A stretch of DNA of 64,000 nt. Origin: Nocardia vinacea (GTDB lineage Bacteria > Actinomycetota > Actinomycetes > Mycobacteriales > Mycobacteriaceae). The stretch's first letter is position 1. Each line of letters begins with the position of its first letter. The position numbers and the translations under genes were made by a program. The stretch is taken from positions 682,001 through 746,000 of the forward strand of contig NZ_CP109149.1 in the NCBI RefSeq assembly GCF_035920345.1, read 5' to 3'. Below, piece after piece: positions 25,126-33,067 of this stretch. Below the pieces are notes generated by a model. That model was not told the origin of the DNA, did no database searches, and worked only from the letters and a program-made list of their open reading frames with translations.

Positions 25126-25524
25126 ATGAGCTATCGAACGATCACGACCGCGACCGTGCTCGGCACCGCGATCGCCGCGCTGGCCTGCACCGCGCCGACG
25201 GCGAATGCCACGGTGACCCGGGTGGGTGTGATGCCGGATTCGAACTACGGCCTGGCGACCAACTACGGCACCGACTGCCCGGCCACCGCCGAGGCCTATG
25301 TCAGCAATGCTGCCGAACCGGTCTCCTTCTACGACAACGGCGTCCTGTTCGGAGTGGTCCGACCGCTGGGCGGTATCGCCCTGCTGCCCTGGATCCCGAA
25401 GACCACCGGCCCGCATACGCTCAGCGCCGTCCAGGCCCCGGATGTCACGCCCATCGGAACGGTCGACGTCCGGGTCGGCACCGGCGTGCACGTCGGTTTC
25501 GCCTGCGTCGTCTTCGGCAGCTGA
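25126..25524 (+). CDS. Small secreted protein of unknown function
   Basis: 132 residues with a clear Sec signal peptide (MSYRTITTATVLGTAIAALA, cleavage likely after PTANA near residue 28). The mature part of about 104 residues is beta-rich, with two cysteines (TDCPAT and FACVVFG) that may form a disulfide, and has an immunoglobulin-like feel (SFYDNGVLFG, GPHTLSAVQA). No enzyme motif is seen. Monocistronic; convergent with the small membrane protein downstream. Confidence 0.75.
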   Translation: MSYRTITTATVLGTAIAALACTAPTANATVTRVGVMPDSNYGLATNYGTDCPATAEAYVSNAAEPVSFYDNGVLFGVVRPLGGIALLPWIPKTTGPHTLSAVQAPDVTPIGTVDVRVGTGVHVGFACVVFGS

Positions 25525-25551
25525 ACTGAGGGTATTCGGCCTCGGGGGCGG

Positions 25552-25743
25552 TCAGAGCACTCCGATGGCCTTGAGTAGTAGCAGGGTCAGACCGGCCGTA
25601 CCCGCGAAGGCGACGCCGCTGTCGCGGATCACGATGCCCGCGGGCGAGCCGCTGACCTTGGAGAGAATTCCGGAAATCACCGCGACGATGATGCCGACGA
25701 GCACGGCGACGACAACGAACAAGACCTGAACGGTAGTGGACAC
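25552..25743 (-). CDS. Small two-helix membrane protein
   Basis: 63 residues with two hydrophobic segments (VLFVVVAVLVGIIVAVISGI and VAFAGTAGLTLLLLKAIGVL) joined by the short loop KVSGSPAGIVIRDS. The start ATG 25743 is followed by STTVQ, and a GGGAG lies upstream on the minus strand. Family not recognised; similar small proteins are common and unnamed in Nocardia-type genomes. Confidence 0.6.
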   Translation of the reverse strand: MSTTVQVLFVVVAVLVGIIVAVISGILSKVSGSPAGIVIRDSGVAFAGTAGLTLLLLKAIGVL

Positions 25744-25824
25744 TCGACGCTCCCTCGATGTGGATCGTCGCAGTGTAAAGAGTGCAGTGGCTATCGCGTA
25801 GCAAAGTTGCGGGATGTGCTGCGG

Positions 25825-26682
25825 CTAGGTCGGTTTGGTTGCCGCCAATCCATACAGCAACGGGATGATGGGGTCCGTCGGCGGGAGCCGGAACCAGCCG
25901 TTGTCGGTGCGGATCATGTGGGACCAGCGCGGCCACGGCAACATCTCGGTTTCGGTGAGATCGGTAATGCGCAGCCCCGCGCCGATCAGGGCATTGATCA
26001 CCTCGCCGAGCCCGTGGCGCCATTCGTATACCGTGGTGTCGCTGGTCAAGCCCGGGCCGTCGGTGTAGGTGTGGTCGCTGTCGCGACGCTGAGCACCCCG
26101 GCCCTCGAGGTAATCATCGTGCAGGACAAGCGAATCCGGATCGGCTTCGGCCGGTGGCGTGGGTCCGAGGGAGTGCAGCAGCGGGTGGAATTCGACGATG
26201 TACACGAGGCCGCCCGGACGCAGCAGTTCGGCAAGCACCGCCGCCCAGCGCGGCAGGTCGGGCAGATAGCAGAGCGCACGCTTGCCGGTGTAGACGATGT
26301 CGAATTGCCTGTGCCCCACCGCATTCGGAGCATCGTAGACATCAGCGCACACATACTCGACGGTATCGGTGGCGAGTTCTCGGGCGTGCCTTATGGAGGC
26401 GGGGGAGAAGTCGAGACCGACCGCCGTTGCCCCGCGCTTGGCGAATTCGATTGTCTCGGTACCGAGATGGCACTGCAGATGCAGCACATCGCGGTCGCGC
26501 ACGTCGCCGAGGGCATCCCATTCGAAGGGCGCGAACCAATACGACGAATCGTGATTGCTATAGAATTCGCTGGCCGCGTGAATCGGGGCACGGGCATCCC
26601 AGTTACCGCGGTTCGCCAGCAGCTGATCGAGGCCGTCGTCGCTGTCCACGGAGCCATCGTATTTCGGGAGCCGGCTGCCCAC
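25825..26682 (-). CDS. Class I SAM-dependent methyltransferase
   Basis: 285 residues. Motif I is VLHLQCHLGTETIEFAKRGA (a Gln-Cys-His-x-Gly-x-Glu-Thr variant seen in a known subfamily), motif II GLDFSPASIRHARELA, a motif-III acid at CADVYDA and post-motif FDIVYTGKRALCYLPDL. The C-terminal half with EWRHGLGEVINALIGAGLRI and ends LLYGLAATKP are typical of the group. Substrate unknown. Monocistronic, convergent with the small membrane gene. Confidence 0.85.
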   Translation of the reverse strand: MGSRLPKYDGSVDSDDGLDQLLANRGNWDARAPIHAASEFYSNHDSSYWFAPFEWDALGDVRDRDVLHLQCHLGTETIEFAKRGATAVGLDFSPASIRHARELATDTVEYVCADVYDAPNAVGHRQFDIVYTGKRALCYLPDLPRWAAVLAELLRPGGLVYIVEFHPLLHSLGPTPPAEADPDSLVLHDDYLEGRGAQRRDSDHTYTDGPGLTSDTTVYEWRHGLGEVINALIGAGLRITDLTETEMLPWPRWSHMIRTDNGWFRLPPTDPIIPLLYGLAATKPT

Positions 26683-26817
26683 CGCGGGTGCGCCGACGAT
26701 TCAAAGGATTCTCTCACGTAATTTTGGGACGGTACACGGAAAACCGAGGTTCACTGGAGTTACAGAGTTGTGCGGATCGGCAGTGTTGGGGCAGGTCCAG
26801 CCCAAGGAGGTCAGACC

Positions 26818-27558
26818 TTGCAGACAACCGCTTCGATCGCCATCGTCCGCCCGGAGCCGGTAAGGCTCGGCGGTATCACGCCCGGTGTGGTGAGCACCCG
26901 TGGGCGGCGTTCGCTCAATGCCGACGCCTTCGCCACCTACACCGACCCCACCGTCGGGCGGACCGCATTCGTTGTCGCCGACGGGGTCGGCGACAACCTG
27001 CCTGCGGCCAGGGCAGCGAGGACCGCGGCCTCGGTCGCCGCGCGGATCGGTGCGGGCAACGGCGCGCTGGCCGGCGTGGTCGCGGCCCAGCAGGAGTTGC
27101 TGCGTGAATTCCCGGAAGAGCAGGCCGACAGTGTGCTCGTGATCGCCGTGCTGCCCGCCGCCGATCAGCCCGACGGGCCCTGCGATATCGCCTGGGTCGG
27201 GGACTGTCGCGCCTACCGCTGGAACGGCCGGGTGCTGCACCAGATCACCACCGACCACACCGTCGCGGAGTTCATGCGCGCCAGGGGGGTTCGCCCGGCG
27301 AACCGCATGGACCACCTCGTCACCACCTCCATCCGCACCGCGAGTCCGGATGTCATCGGTCGCGCCGCCACCGGATCGAGCCGGGGCCGACTGCTGCTGA
27401 GCACCGACGGCGTGCACAAGCGGCTCGATATGGTCGAGATCAAGTCGATACTCGTCGCGGGGAAAACCGCGGCCAACACCGCGGAAACCTTGGTGGACAA
27501 CGCGTTACAGGCCGGTAGCACCGATAATGCGACGGCACTCGTCGTGGACTGCCGCTAA
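26818..27558 (+). CDS. PP2C-family serine/threonine phosphatase
   Basis: 246 residues from TTG 26818, chosen because AAGGAGG lies seven bases upstream; a longer frame from 26770 lacks such a site. PP2C metal-site motifs: STRGRRSLNADAFATY (Asp), VVADGVGDNLPAARAA (DGxGD), WVGDCRAYRWNGRVLHQITTDH, LLLSTDGVHK and a late GSTDNATALVVD. All the metal-binding aspartates are visible, so it is likely active. No kinase gene is adjacent; it may act on Ser/Thr kinase targets elsewhere. Confidence 0.88.
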   Translation: MQTTASIAIVRPEPVRLGGITPGVVSTRGRRSLNADAFATYTDPTVGRTAFVVADGVGDNLPAARAARTAASVAARIGAGNGALAGVVAAQQELLREFPEEQADSVLVIAVLPAADQPDGPCDIAWVGDCRAYRWNGRVLHQITTDHTVAEFMRARGVRPANRMDHLVTTSIRTASPDVIGRAATGSSRGRLLLSTDGVHKRLDMVEIKSILVAGKTAANTAETLVDNALQAGSTDNATALVVDCR

Positions 27559-27611
27559 CCTCATTTCCTGCTAAAACTGACTCGTCGGTGTGTCGAGTGG
27601 AGTGTGGGGCT

Positions 27612-28589
27612 ATGCGGGCGATTCAGATCGGTGAACTGGGCGGACCCGAGGTGTTGCAGGAGGTGGAGCTCGATGCTCCGGAGCCGGGGCCAGGTGAGGT
27701 CGCGATCGATGTCGAATATGTCGGGGTGAACTTCGCCGACCTGCAGGCGCGTTCGGTGGGGTATCGGGTCCGGGATCTGCCGTTCGTGCCGGGACTCGAG
27801 CTGTCGGGCCGGGTGCGCTCGATCGGCGCCGATGTCGACGGATTCACGGTAGGACAGTCGGTGGCGGCGATTACCGATGGCGGCGCCTACGCCGAGGTCG
27901 CCGTGGTGACTGCCGCGACGGTATTCGCGGTGCCCGATGGTGTCGATTTGCGAACGGCCGCAACGCTTCCCACGGTTCTGCCGACCGCTTATGCACTGAT
28001 CAACACCGTCGGCAAGCTGCAGCCGGGGGAGACCGTGCTGGTGCAGGCCGCGGCGGGCGGGGTGGGCACCGTGGTGGGGCAGGTGGCCAAGTTGGCGGGG
28101 GCCAGCGCGGTGTACGGCGTGGTCTCCAGCGAGGGCAAGGCGGAGTACGCGCGCAAACTCGGTTATGACGACGCCTTCCTCGCCGAGACCTTCGAGACCG
28201 ATGTCCGGGAGGCGACCGGTGGTCGCGGCGTCGATATCGTGCTGGACCCGGTCGGCGGGCAGACCTTGCGGCGCGGTCTCGAATCGCTGGCGCTGTTCGG
28301 CCGGTTGATCTCCTACGGCAATGCCAGTGGTGAGCCGGGCTGGCAAATCGGCCAGCCCGAGCTCTACCCGAGGGGTCTGTCGATCTCCGGATTCTCGATT
28401 CTCGGTCTCACCGCCGATGCGTCGCAGGTACTGCGCGAGATTGCCGATCGGGCATTCCGGTTGGTCACCACGAGGCAGGTGGAGTTGCCGATCACCGCGG
28501 AGTTCCCGCTGTCCGAGGTCGCCGAGGCACACCGGTTGATGGCGAGTCGCGCCTCGACCGGCAAACTGGTGCTCGTGGTCAACGGCTGA
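27612..28589 (+). CDS. NADPH:quinone oxidoreductase-type MDR protein
   Basis: 325 residues from ATG 27612 (GTG 27588 in frame is weaker). Medium-chain dehydrogenase of the zinc-free quinone-reductase class: MRAIQIGELGGPEVLQ, the nucleotide-binding VLVQAAAGGVGTVVGQVAKL, and VDIVLDPVGGQTLRRGLESL. The cysteine and histidine zinc ligands of true alcohol dehydrogenases are absent. Likely reduces quinones or enones with NADPH. Confidence 0.9.
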   Translation: MRAIQIGELGGPEVLQEVELDAPEPGPGEVAIDVEYVGVNFADLQARSVGYRVRDLPFVPGLELSGRVRSIGADVDGFTVGQSVAAITDGGAYAEVAVVTAATVFAVPDGVDLRTAATLPTVLPTAYALINTVGKLQPGETVLVQAAAGGVGTVVGQVAKLAGASAVYGVVSSEGKAEYARKLGYDDAFLAETFETDVREATGGRGVDIVLDPVGGQTLRRGLESLALFGRLISYGNASGEPGWQIGQPELYPRGLSISGFSILGLTADASQVLREIADRAFRLVTTRQVELPITAEFPLSEVAEAHRLMASRASTGKLVLVVNG

Positions 28590-28591
28590 AA

Positions 28592-28843
28592 TCATTTGTC
28601 GGCCAGCCAGTTTCCGTGAAATCCGTAGGGCACCCGAGCGGGTAGATGGATGGTCGCCACGGGTGGCGCGGCCAGCTCGGACGCGTCGACGATGACGAGG
28701 TCGCTCCGGTCGGTGTCGGCGTTGTAGACGTAGGTCATGAGATAGCCGTCGCCGCCGTGGCGGTCGCCCGCGGGTGCGAATGCGGCCTCGGCCGGAATGC
28801 GGCCCGGCCCGAACTCGTGTGCCGTGAGCCAGGAGGGGGCCAT
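28592..28843 (-). pseudogene. Carotenoid cleavage oxygenase C-terminal fragment
   Basis: 83 residues ending AAPPVATIHLPARVPYGFHG NWL. DGYLMTYVYNADTDRSDLVIVDAS and PARVPYGFHGNW form the conserved last blade of RPE65/carotenoid oxygenases, which are normally about 450-500 residues. The histidine of VPYGFHG is one of the four iron ligands. The other three and the rest of the propeller are missing; upstream is the ald promoter region. A truncated relic. Confidence 0.8.
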
Positions 28844-28933
28844 CGGTCAGATCCCGGAGCGATAGTCCGAATATGTTTCGAACGGGGACTACTGCCGGTC
28901 CCTGAATATGAATATTAGGATGCAATACTCGTG

Positions 28934-28982
28934 AGATAGAGAACTATCTTCACCGATATGGACCTGATCTTGAATGATCTTC
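28934..28982. promoter_or_regulatory. Candidate AldR sites in the ald promoter
   Basis: An inverted repeat AGATAG-N4-CTATCT lies at 28934-28949, and GAATGATCTTC at 28972-28982 is repeated in reverse orientation at the start of the aldR gene (30729-30739). A direct repeat GATCTT also occurs at 28965 and 28976. Lrp/AsnC regulators bind several such half-sites. The assignment to AldR is inference from position and sharing. Confidence 0.5.
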
Positions 28983-29051
28983 ATACTCACACTGAGGTGA
29001 TCGAACGGATCACATGTCGCCAATCCGCCGGATCGACGTACAGGAGTGTTG

Positions 29052-30161
29052 ATGAAGATCGGAATTCCCCGCGAGGTCAAAAACCACGAGTACCGGGTCG
29101 CATGCACACCCGCCGGTGCGCATGAGCTGGTTTCGCGCGGACACGAGGTGTACATCGAGACCGGTGCCGGGCTGGGGTCGGCGTTCGAGGATATGGCGTA
29201 CGCGGCCGTCGGGGCGCGGGTGCTGGACACCGCCGATCAGGTATGGGGCACCGCGGAAATGGTGCTCAAGGTGAAAGAGCCGGTGGCCGAGGAGTATTCG
29301 CGCATGCGTGCGGGGCAGCTGCTGTTCACCTACCTGCATCTAGCGGCATCCAAGGCGTGTACTGACGCGCTGCTGAACTCCGGGATCACCTCGATCGCCT
29401 ACGAGACCGTCACTGGCAAGGACGGATCGCTGCCGCTGCTGGCGCCGATGAGCGAGGTCGCGGGCCGGCTCGCGCCACAGGCCGGTGCTTATCATCTGAT
29501 GCGCAGCGGCGGCGGTCGCGGCGTGCTGATGGGCGGCGTGCCGGGTGCTCGTCCGGCGAAGGTGGTCGTGCTGGGCGGCGGTGTCTCGGGGAGCAATGCG
29601 ATCGCCGTCGCGGTCGGCATGCACGCGGATGTGACCGTGCTGGATCTGAATATCGCGCGCCTGCGTGCGCTGGACGAACAGTATCGCGGCCAAGTGCGGA
29701 CCATCATCTCCAACACCTTCGAGGTGGAGAGTCTGGTCCGGGAGGCGGATTTGGTGATCGGTGCGGTGCTGGTCCCCGGTGCGAAGGCGCCGACGCTGGT
29801 GTCCAATGACCTTGTCGCACAGATGAAGCCGGGTTCGGTGCTGGTCGATATCGCCATCGATCAGGGCGGTTGCTTCGCGGATTCACGGCCGACCACCCAT
29901 GCCGAGCCGACCTACCAGGTGCACAATTCGGTCTTCTACTGCGTCGCCAATATGCCCGGTGCGGTGCCGTACACCTCGACGGTCGCACTCGCCAATGCCA
30001 CACTGCCATACGCGATTTCGCTCGCCGAGCGTGGCTGGCGCGATGCGGTCGACGCGGATCCGGGCCTGGCCGCCGGTCTGAGCACGTACCGCGGCCACCT
30101 GCTGTCCGAATCCGTTGCGGCGGCACACAATTACGCCGCCGAGACGTTGGCCGCCGCGTAA
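29052..30161 (+). CDS. ald: Alanine dehydrogenase
   Basis: 369 residues from ATG 29052, with GGAG at 29043. NAD-dependent reversible deamination of L-alanine to pyruvate and ammonia, often acting as glycine dehydrogenase in mycobacteria. Seen are MKIGIPREVKNHEYRVACTP, the pyruvate-site lysine in VLKVKEPV, LFTYLHLAASK (His), the NAD-binding VVVLGGGVSGSNAIAVAVG and the late FYCVANMPGAVPYTSTVALAN. Length and motifs match the family fully. Regulated probably by the downstream convergent AldR. Confidence 0.96.
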   Translation: MKIGIPREVKNHEYRVACTPAGAHELVSRGHEVYIETGAGLGSAFEDMAYAAVGARVLDTADQVWGTAEMVLKVKEPVAEEYSRMRAGQLLFTYLHLAASKACTDALLNSGITSIAYETVTGKDGSLPLLAPMSEVAGRLAPQAGAYHLMRSGGGRGVLMGGVPGARPAKVVVLGGGVSGSNAIAVAVGMHADVTVLDLNIARLRALDEQYRGQVRTIISNTFEVESLVREADLVIGAVLVPGAKAPTLVSNDLVAQMKPGSVLVDIAIDQGGCFADSRPTTHAEPTYQVHNSVFYCVANMPGAVPYTSTVALANATLPYAISLAERGWRDAVDADPGLAAGLSTYRGHLLSESVAAAHNYAAETLAAA

Positions 30162-30188
30162 GGGGATGGCAGCCGGCGGGTGGGTGAG

Positions 30189-30737
30189 CTAAGCCATCGG
30201 GCTGGTTCGCGGGCGCACGTGCTCGAAGATGAGGATCGTCTCGGTGGAGGCGACCGCGCGATGCGCGCTCAGATGTTCCAGTACGAAGACCCGAAGTCCC
30301 TCGGTGTCGGCCGTGGCGACATGGATCAGATAGTCGTCGGCGCCCGCGATGAAATAGACGTTCAGCACCTCGTCGAGTTCGGCCAATTGCTCCCCGAACT
30401 CGGCCAGGTGCGGACGTGCATTGGCCTGCACCCGAACGGCGATCATGGCCTGTAGATTCCGGCCGAGCGCTGCCGGATCGATATCGGCGTGGAATCCGCG
30501 AATCACGCCGCGCTCCACCAGCGACCGCACCCGCCCCAGGCATGTCGACGGCGCGATCCCCGCGACATCGGCGAGCGCACTATTGGTCATCCGCCCGTCC
30601 CGTGCGAGCTGATCGAGCAGAATCCGGTCGATATCGTCCAACTGCACCGTCGGACGAGGCGCTGTCCGCACAGCACCGACCGCCGGCCCGATCGGTGAAT
30701 CAATCTTCCTCACCAGGCCAACTCTATCGAAGATCAT
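30189..30737 (-). CDS. aldR: AldR, Lrp/AsnC-family regulator of alanine dehydrogenase
   Basis: 182 residues from ATG 30737; a GTG at 30713 is a plausible shorter start because a shared regulatory motif overlaps the ATG. HTH TNSALADVAGIAPSTCLGRV after VQLDDIDRILLDQLARDG, then the RAM ligand domain QAMIAVRVQANARPHLAEFG with ADDYLIHVATADTEGLRVFV and HVRP near the end. Very like M. tuberculosis AldR, where alanine binding activates ald. Here it is convergent to ald rather than divergent. Confidence 0.9.
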   Translation of the reverse strand: MIFDRVGLVRKIDSPIGPAVGAVRTAPRPTVQLDDIDRILLDQLARDGRMTNSALADVAGIAPSTCLGRVRSLVERGVIRGFHADIDPAALGRNLQAMIAVRVQANARPHLAEFGEQLAELDEVLNVYFIAGADDYLIHVATADTEGLRVFVLEHLSAHRAVASTETILIFEHVRPRTSPMA

Positions 30738-30739
30738 TC
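30729..30739. promoter_or_regulatory. Candidate autoregulatory AldR site
   Basis: GAAGATCATTC at 30729-30739 is the exact reverse complement of GAATGATCTTC in the ald promoter (28972-28982). It overlaps the first aldR codon as annotated. Confidence 0.45.
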
Positions 30740-30982
30740 GATGCCGATCCGGTCCGAAGACTTTTGTTCAGCGCACCTGATCTGCCGAGGTAACTCCGAT
30801 CCAGGCATTGCGCTAGCATCGTCGCGTGGGTATCTATTGGCATGCTGTTACGCCGCCGCCGTGCGCCTGATCGGGCGCACCTGCTGAATTTCTGATTCGC
30901 GGTCCGGGCTGTTCTGCGAGGGCAGTCTCGGTGATGTCGTGCGCCCGTTTCGAATCCCTGTCGAATTCGATGACGGAAGTGC

Positions 30983-31903
30983 ATGGCCTTGTCTGATATC
31001 AAATCTGTTGTTGTGGTTGGACATTCGGGTGTTCGGGCGTTCAGTGGTCCGGTTCCCATCCTGAGCGCAGCGGTGCTGTGGGGGACCACCGGGACCACGA
31101 GTTCATTGGCTCCCGCGGGTGCGCCCGCTGCGGCGATCGGATCTGCCGGGTTGGTGCTCGGTGGGCTGTTGTTGTTCTTGTCCAATGGTCAGCGGTTGCG
31201 GTGCACGCGCGGCGAGTGGTGGTTGGTCATTGTCGGGGCGTTGGCGGTGGCGGGGTATCCGGTGACCTTCTATCCGGCCGTGGCGCGGACGGGTGTGGCC
31301 GTTGCCACCGTGATCGCCCTCGGTAGTGCGCCGGTTTTCGCCGGGCTATTGGCCTGGGTTGCCGGGCAGGGTAAACCGACCCGGCGGTGGGTCGGTGCCA
31401 CCGCGGCGGCGGTACTCGGCTGTGCTGTCCTCGTGCTCGGGCCCGAAATGACCGGCGGGACCGCACCGGTCGACCTGTTCGGCATCGTGCTCGCCGCATT
31501 CGGTGGGCTCACCTATTCCGTCTATTCGCTGATCGGCGGCAGGCTCATCGCGTACGGCCATTCGTCGAATGCGGTGATGGGCGCGATGTTCGGCATTGCC
31601 GGATTGCTGGTGCTGCCGGTTGTGTTGTGCACCAACACATCCTGGCTGCACACCGGTCGCGGCGTCGCGGTGGCGCTGCACCTCGCGGTATTCACCACCT
31701 TCGTCGCCTACCGCCTGTTCGGTTACGGGCTGCGGCATACGACCGCACAGGTGGCGACGACATTGACGCTCGCCGAACCCGCCGTGGCGGCGGTGCTCGG
31801 TGTGGTCGTAGTGGGTGAGCGGTTGCCGATCGTGTCGTGGTGCGGGTTGGCCGTGCTGGCGTTCGGTCTCGCATTTCTGACACTCGGCGCGCGCGACCGC
31901 TGA
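30983..31903 (+). CDS. EamA/DMT-family permease
   Basis: 306 residues. Two EamA repeats with about ten hydrophobic helices: the first has AAVLWGTTGTTSSLAPAGAP, the second FGIVLAAFGGLTYSVYSLIG, ending in a VLGVVVVGERLPIVSWCGLAVL repeat signature. The GTTGT start of TM1 is typical of amino-acid or nucleoside exporters of the family, but the substrate cannot be told. Alone between aldR and a minus-strand SRPBCC gene. Confidence 0.87.
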   Translation: MALSDIKSVVVVGHSGVRAFSGPVPILSAAVLWGTTGTTSSLAPAGAPAAAIGSAGLVLGGLLLFLSNGQRLRCTRGEWWLVIVGALAVAGYPVTFYPAVARTGVAVATVIALGSAPVFAGLLAWVAGQGKPTRRWVGATAAAVLGCAVLVLGPEMTGGTAPVDLFGIVLAAFGGLTYSVYSLIGGRLIAYGHSSNAVMGAMFGIAGLLVLPVVLCTNTSWLHTGRGVAVALHLAVFTTFVAYRLFGYGLRHTTAQVATTLTLAEPAVAAVLGVVVVGERLPIVSWCGLAVLAFGLAFLTLGARDR

Positions 31904-31921
31904 CAGCGGGGTCCTCGACGC

Positions 31922-32374
31922 CTACCGATTCGCTTGGGTCAGTGCGGATTCGGCGGCGTCGAGCACCTTGCCGAAGGAGTAGAGGATCACCGGTGCGGCG
32001 AGCACGCGGGTGAACCAGGCGGCGGCGAAGGGCAGGCGCGCTTCGGCGGTGGTGGTCCAGGTGACCCGTGTGCCGCCGTCGACCTCGGTGAAGCTCAGTC
32101 GGCCGCCCTCATGCCGGGACGCCGGAACGCTGCGCTCGACGAGGTAGCTGAATTCGTGCGGTGCGTCGTAGCCGGTGATGCGTTCGCGGAACCAGCCGAT
32201 GCCCCATGTCAGGATCCGTACGGCGCCGAGTCCGTACGGCGCCTGTTCGCCCTGGCGTATCAAGCGCTCGCGCAGCACAATTCGTGCCTTCGTGTAGTTG
32301 CTCGCATTGGTCAGCCAGTCGAAGACATCATCGATCGGCGCCGCAATGACGCGTTCGATTGTCATGGTTTCCAT
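31922..32374 (-). CDS. SRPBCC-family protein
   Basis: 150 residues. Bet v1/START fold: METMTIERVIAAPIDDVFDW at the N-terminus, WGIGWFRERITGYDAPHEFSY centrally, the beta strands GGRLSFTEVDGGTRVTWTTT and a long C-terminal helix. Similar proteins are annotated polyketide cyclase/dehydrase-like; no catalytic residue can be named. A candidate inverted repeat lies just upstream (32393-32411). Confidence 0.82.
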   Translation of the reverse strand: METMTIERVIAAPIDDVFDWLTNASNYTKARIVLRERLIRQGEQAPYGLGAVRILTWGIGWFRERITGYDAPHEFSYLVERSVPASRHEGGRLSFTEVDGGTRVTWTTTAEARLPFAAAWFTRVLAAPVILYSFGKVLDAAESALTQANR

Positions 32375-32392
32375 AGCGTCCCTCCCACTTGT

Positions 32393-32411
32393 CTACTACA
32401 CACGATAGTAG
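32393..32411. promoter_or_regulatory. Inverted repeat upstream of the SRPBCC gene
   Basis: CTACTA at 32393-32398 and TAGTAG at 32406-32411, separated by seven bases, 19 bases before the SRPBCC start (minus) and downstream of the DJ-1 gene stop. Spacing fits an HTH dimer operator. Binder unknown; no regulator gene is adjacent. Confidence 0.4.
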
Positions 32412-32437
32412 TGCGGCGCGAGGCGGGACGCCAGGCC

Positions 32438-33007
32438 CTACTGACCCGGGGCGGGCGCTTTGGCGCGCAACACCTCCAAGAATGCGCGCATCCACTGCGG
32501 ATGGTCCGGCCAAGCGCGACCCGTCACGATATTGCCGTCGATATGGGCCGGACTGTCTTCCCAATTTGCGCCAACGGCATTCAGGTCCGGCGCCAACGCT
32601 GGATAGGCGCTCGACGAACGACCGTTCAGCGCGCCGACGGCAAGGAGAATCAGCGGACCATGGCACAGCGCCGCGATCGGTTTGTCCTCGTCTACGAAAT
32701 GTTTGACGACCCTGCGGCACTCCGCATCGCCGCGCAGATACTCCGGCGCCCGTCCGCCGGGCAGTACCAACGCCGCGTACCGACTCGGATCGACATCGGC
32801 CAGCGCGATATCGGCGGACCAGGTGTGTCCGGGTTTCTCGGTATAGGTATCGAAACCGTCGACGAAGTCGTGCACGACGAACTGCAGCTTCTTGACGGTG
32901 GGGGCGGCCACATGAACCTCGTACCCCTCCTCGAGCAGCCGCTGGTACGGGTACATGACTTCCAGGTCTTCGGCCGCGTCTCCGGTGATCAGCAATACGC
33001 TTGTCAC
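32438..33007 (-). CDS. DJ-1/PfpI-family protein
   Basis: 189 residues. Type-I glutamine-amidotransferase-like fold: SVLLITGDAAEDLEVMYPYQ, then YAALVLPGGRAPEYLRGDAE, and the nucleophile elbow IAALCHGPLILLAVGAL with the reactive cysteine. The Glu of the catalytic pair in GDAAEDLEV is present. Family members are deglycase/hydratase-like or chaperone-like; the precise activity is uncertain. Sits between SRPBCC and amidase genes, all minus strand. Confidence 0.88.
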   Translation of the reverse strand: MTSVLLITGDAAEDLEVMYPYQRLLEEGYEVHVAAPTVKKLQFVVHDFVDGFDTYTEKPGHTWSADIALADVDPSRYAALVLPGGRAPEYLRGDAECRRVVKHFVDEDKPIAALCHGPLILLAVGALNGRSSSAYPALAPDLNAVGANWEDSPAHIDGNIVTGRAWPDHPQWMRAFLEVLRAKAPAPGQ

Positions 33008-33067
33008 GGCACATCACCTCCGGTGCGAATTTTATCGACAATCGCAGCGGAGACAGGCGCTTTCGGG

